DNA from: Piscirickettsiaceae bacterium NZ-RLO1
GTDB lineage: Bacteria > Pseudomonadota > Gammaproteobacteria > Piscirickettsiales > Piscirickettsiaceae
Length of the DNA stretch: 45,159 nucleotides
Assembly (NCBI GenBank): GCA_001644975.1
Contig: LVCQ01000007.1
Span: forward strand, 1 to 45,159
Reading direction: 5' to 3'
Shown here piece after piece: positions 43,199 to 45,159 of this stretch. The notes below the pieces were generated by a model. The model worked only from the letters and a program-made list of their open reading frames with translations. It was not told the origin of the DNA and searched no databases. The number at the start of each line of letters is the position of its first letter. Within the stretch, counting starts at the first letter, position 1. Made by a program: the position numbers and the translations under genes.

Positions 43199-44515
43199 TT
43201 ATTTGGTTAAGTAGGGGTTTAGCATAGTGTGCTTTATTGCCTCACGTTCACCCTCGCTTGCTTCAAGGAAAGGGGTTGACGAAGCGGCTTGGGGAAACAA
43301 TCCAGATTGGTAGGTGAAGCTAAATCGTGAGTCTTGCTGGGAGCTTGAGGGGCGAGCAAAGTGACCATAGCCGTGAAGCCATTGTTGCATTTCAGCTCGA
43401 ATACTACCTAGGTTTTTATTTTCACCAGCCATTAGTTTGCATATAAACTGCTGTGTTTGGCCAATGCCGTGGCGATGTTGAACTTTACTCCAGGTAGAGC
43501 GCTGGGTATTGAGATAATCATAAGCGGCAGCGAGGGCTCTTTGTAGTGGTTCGTTGCCTTTCACTTTATCCCAATGCTCAGCTAAGCTGATGTTTTCGCC
43601 ATGAAGTGCGAGTACTGCTTTTTGAAGATGAGTACTACCTTTAACCTGGTTCCAGCACTCAGTTAAATTAATATTTGAGTTATGAAGAAGGAGAAATGTT
43701 TTTTGGTGATTAGTAGAGCTTTCAAATTGATCCCAGTTGTCAGTTAAACTAATTGTTGGGTGGCATAAGTTGGAAGTCGCTAAAATTACTTGAGAGAGGG
43801 AATCTTTTTTTAAGGATTTAATACATTTTTCTTCTGCTTTTTTTAATGTTTTTTCTAAAGCATCCAGATCTATTTTATCTGCTTCAGCTACTTCAGTTAG
43901 TTGGTGTTTAATAAAGCTGCTTATCACTTTTGTTTCATACTGGTTGATGGCAGATTGCTTGTTTTCAGATTGATTGATAGGTAGTGATTTTAATTGAGCC
44001 ATGTTAGCCATAAATAGCCTAATTTTTGCTGCAATTTGTTTTTCTTTTGATAAATCACCCTCTGGCTTTAACTGCATTTCTTTTTTAAATAAAGCCTCTA
44101 CTGTTTCATCGACTTTTTCTTGATTATTTTCAACATACTCAATAAACCACCCTGCGTATAACTTCCTCATTTCTTCATTTTTATTTAAATTCTGTAGGAA
44201 TTGTTTTTCAGCATAAAGAGGCGAGTCGGGTCCTGCACCAGGGTCTTTCAAAAGTAGGGAGAGGGTATAATTCCATCGTGTTGTATGTAGTCTGTAGAGC
44301 TGTAACCGTTGCTGGTGCGTTAATGCTTGATATTCTTCACGAGTGAACGCAGTTCTTTTATCCCATTGAGCAAAATAACTCTCCTGACCCTTAATAAAAT
44401 CAAGGTCGAGTGGTTTACCTGACTCTTTGTGGCTGAAATAACCTTGGGTGGTTTCGTCATATAATGACTTTGCTGTATCTAGAGGCGCATTTATTCCTGG
44501 GTATATAAATTTCAT
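43199..44515 (-). CDS. Unknown protein with three 27-residue repeats
   Basis: This 438-residue protein is not recognised. It is hydrophilic, with no signal peptide or membrane helix. Its N-terminal ~250 residues are helical and rich in Lys, Glu and Gln. Residues 254-280, 281-307 and 308-334 are three tandem 27-residue units of pattern xISLTDxWDQVKGSTxxQKAxLxLHxx, with conserved Leu, Trp, Gln and His. The C-terminal ~100 residues end in Ser/Phe-rich sequence and an EASEGEREA segment. Repeats plus an acidic end would fit a type IV secreted effector, but that is speculation. AT-rich surroundings suggest a fast-changing region. The ATG at 44515 follows AGGAA. Confidence 0.75.
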   Translation of the reverse strand: MKFIYPGINAPLDTAKSLYDETTQGYFSHKESGKPLDLDFIKGQESYFAQWDKRTAFTREEYQALTHQQRLQLYRLHTTRWNYTLSLLLKDPGAGPDSPLYAEKQFLQNLNKNEEMRKLYAGWFIEYVENNQEKVDETVEALFKKEMQLKPEGDLSKEKQIAAKIRLFMANMAQLKSLPINQSENKQSAINQYETKVISSFIKHQLTEVAEADKIDLDALEKTLKKAEEKCIKSLKKDSLSQVILATSNLCHPTISLTDNWDQFESSTNHQKTFLLLHNSNINLTECWNQVKGSTHLQKAVLALHGENISLAEHWDKVKGNEPLQRALAAAYDYLNTQRSTWSKVQHRHGIGQTQQFICKLMAGENKNLGSIRAEMQQWLHGYGHFARPSSSQQDSRFSFTYQSGLFPQAASSTPFLEASEGEREAIKHTMLNPYLTK

Positions 44516-44927
44516 AAGATTATATTCCTATGTCTTTAGTGGGTGGTAAATGCAGTGTTTTCTCTGATGTTAATGATTAATCGTCGATGTCTTATATTTT
44601 TAATAAAGTTTTTTAAGGTTATGATTAAGTAAATTTTATTTATATATTTTAGTGGCTTATAAATTTTAATTTATATTAAAAATATTTAATTTCAATTATA
44701 AATAAAGTTAAAACTTTATATTTTTTTATTCGTGTAAAAATTTATTATTTTAAATTTAAATAAAATTATTTAAGTTTTTATAGTTTTTTTAATGATTATA
44801 AAGAGTAACATATAGTGTTTGAGTGATTAATCTATATATTTTGTGGTGTTTTTATAAATATGTTAAGCAGTTCTTTTATATTTGTAAAAGAACTGCTTTT
44901 TTAGAATGTTAAATTTAGTTTTATTAC
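44516..44927. other. Very AT-rich gap
   Basis: This 412-bp stretch is strikingly poor in G and C and closed in all useful frames. It probably holds the promoter of the minus-strand repeat-protein gene. A long hairpin lies near its right side. No RNA gene was recognised. Confidence 0.5.
44865..44902 (+). terminator. Strong 14-bp hairpin with T6
   Basis: AAGCAGTTCTTTTA (44865-44878) pairs fully with TAAAAGAACTGCTT (44885-44898), and six T end at 44902 on the plus strand. On the minus strand it lies just beyond the stop of the partial gene at the right edge, which is its likely client even though the U tract there is weak. Confidence 0.7.
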
Positions 44928-45159
44928 TTAGCTGTGCTGAAGTTCATTGCAGTTTTGAGTTTGTTGGCCTTGACTTTGGCGCGTTTGGAATAAGGTGCTT
45001 GAATTCTGCTTTGGTCCTGAATTATCTTCTGAATCTGACCATGAATCTGATTCTTCTGAATCTGATTCAATGGCCTGCCGTCTTGCTTTAATAGCTGGAA
45101 ATGCTGCACTTATAGCCTTTGTTGCTGCTTCAAGGCTTTGAGTTATATCAGAATATAAT
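44928..45159 (-). CDS. C-terminal part of an unknown protein with acidic Ser-Asp tail
   Basis: On the minus strand one frame is open from the right edge (first full codon at 45158) to the stop at 44928-44930, giving 76 residues with no start inside the window. An Ala-rich helical stretch (SLEAATKAISAAFPAIKARR) is followed by SDSEESDSWSDSEDNS and a Gln/Asn/Ser-rich end (QTRQSQGQQTQNCNELQHS). The DNA under the acidic part repeats a TCTGAATCTGA-like unit. A terminator-like hairpin follows. The composition resembles secreted or surface proteins of host-associated bacteria, but the family is unknown. Confidence 0.55.
   Translation of the reverse strand, partial: LYSDITQSLEAATKAISAAFPAIKARRQAIESDSEESDSWSDSEDNSGPKQNSSTLFQTRQSQGQQTQNCNELQHS

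Overview
This window looks like a chromosomal segment of an AT-rich gammaproteobacterium. Gene order and protein families (suhB/trmJ/iscS, rlmN-pilF-rodZ-hisS-yfgM-bamB-der, ruvCAB-tolQRAB-pal-cpoB-queE, rne beside rluC, polar parC-parP-cheW) are typical of that class. The AT bias, small gene set per module and two effector-like proteins of unknown function at the right end would suit a Piscirickettsia/Francisella-like (Thiotrichales) host-associated lineage. That placement is inference and needs a marker-gene search. No rRNA, tRNA, CRISPR array, transposase or integrase was recognised.

Layout. 0.1-4.1 kb: suhB (minus), then trmJ-iscS and a degenerate IscU-like gene in one overlapping unit, then ndk with a clear terminator. 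4.1-12.3 kb: the conserved rlmN-pilF-rodZ-(rhodanese)-hisS-yfgM-bamB-der run, with the rhodanese gene where ispG usually sits. 12.4-18.1 kb: a chemosensory and polar-positioning island. It holds parC-parP-cheW-DUF2802 behind a near-consensus sigma-54 promoter, a KfrA-like DNA-binding coiled-coil gene behind a consensus sigma-70 promoter, and, on the minus strand, a CheY paired with a CheX-type phosphatase that carries four 29-residue GspE/MshE-type repeats. 18.1-23 kb: rluC and rne diverge across about 480 bp of probable rne leader, followed by a PAP2 phosphatase. 23-34.5 kb: gshA, gltX, ruvC-ruvA-ruvB, the whole tol-pal system (tolQ, tolR, tolA, tolB, pal, cpoB) and queE; ybgC, often found before tolQ, is absent. 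34.5-39.6 kb: a phage-type PhoH ATPase, slyX, xseB and an xseA with an extra N-terminal DUF5710-like domain, then a YadG/YadH ABC exporter. 39.6-45.2 kb: an AT-rich stretch with a small ORF behind a good promoter, a membrane-anchored gamma-glutamylcyclotransferase-like protein, a phasin-like protein, proS, a 438-residue unknown protein with three 27-residue repeats, and the C-terminal end of another unknown protein with an acidic Ser-Asp tail that runs off the right edge.

The most striking global signal is that four genes (rodZ, tolA, the yadG homologue, the cyclotransferase-like gene) each become one continuous reading frame if a single A is added to an A7-A9 tract. Either the sequence systematically undercalls long A tracts, or these genes depend on polymerase or ribosome slippage. 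The best candidate for under-described biology is the 12.4-18.1 kb island, where an array-positioning system lies next to its own CheY/CheX pair but no histidine kinase or methyl-accepting receptor is in sight.
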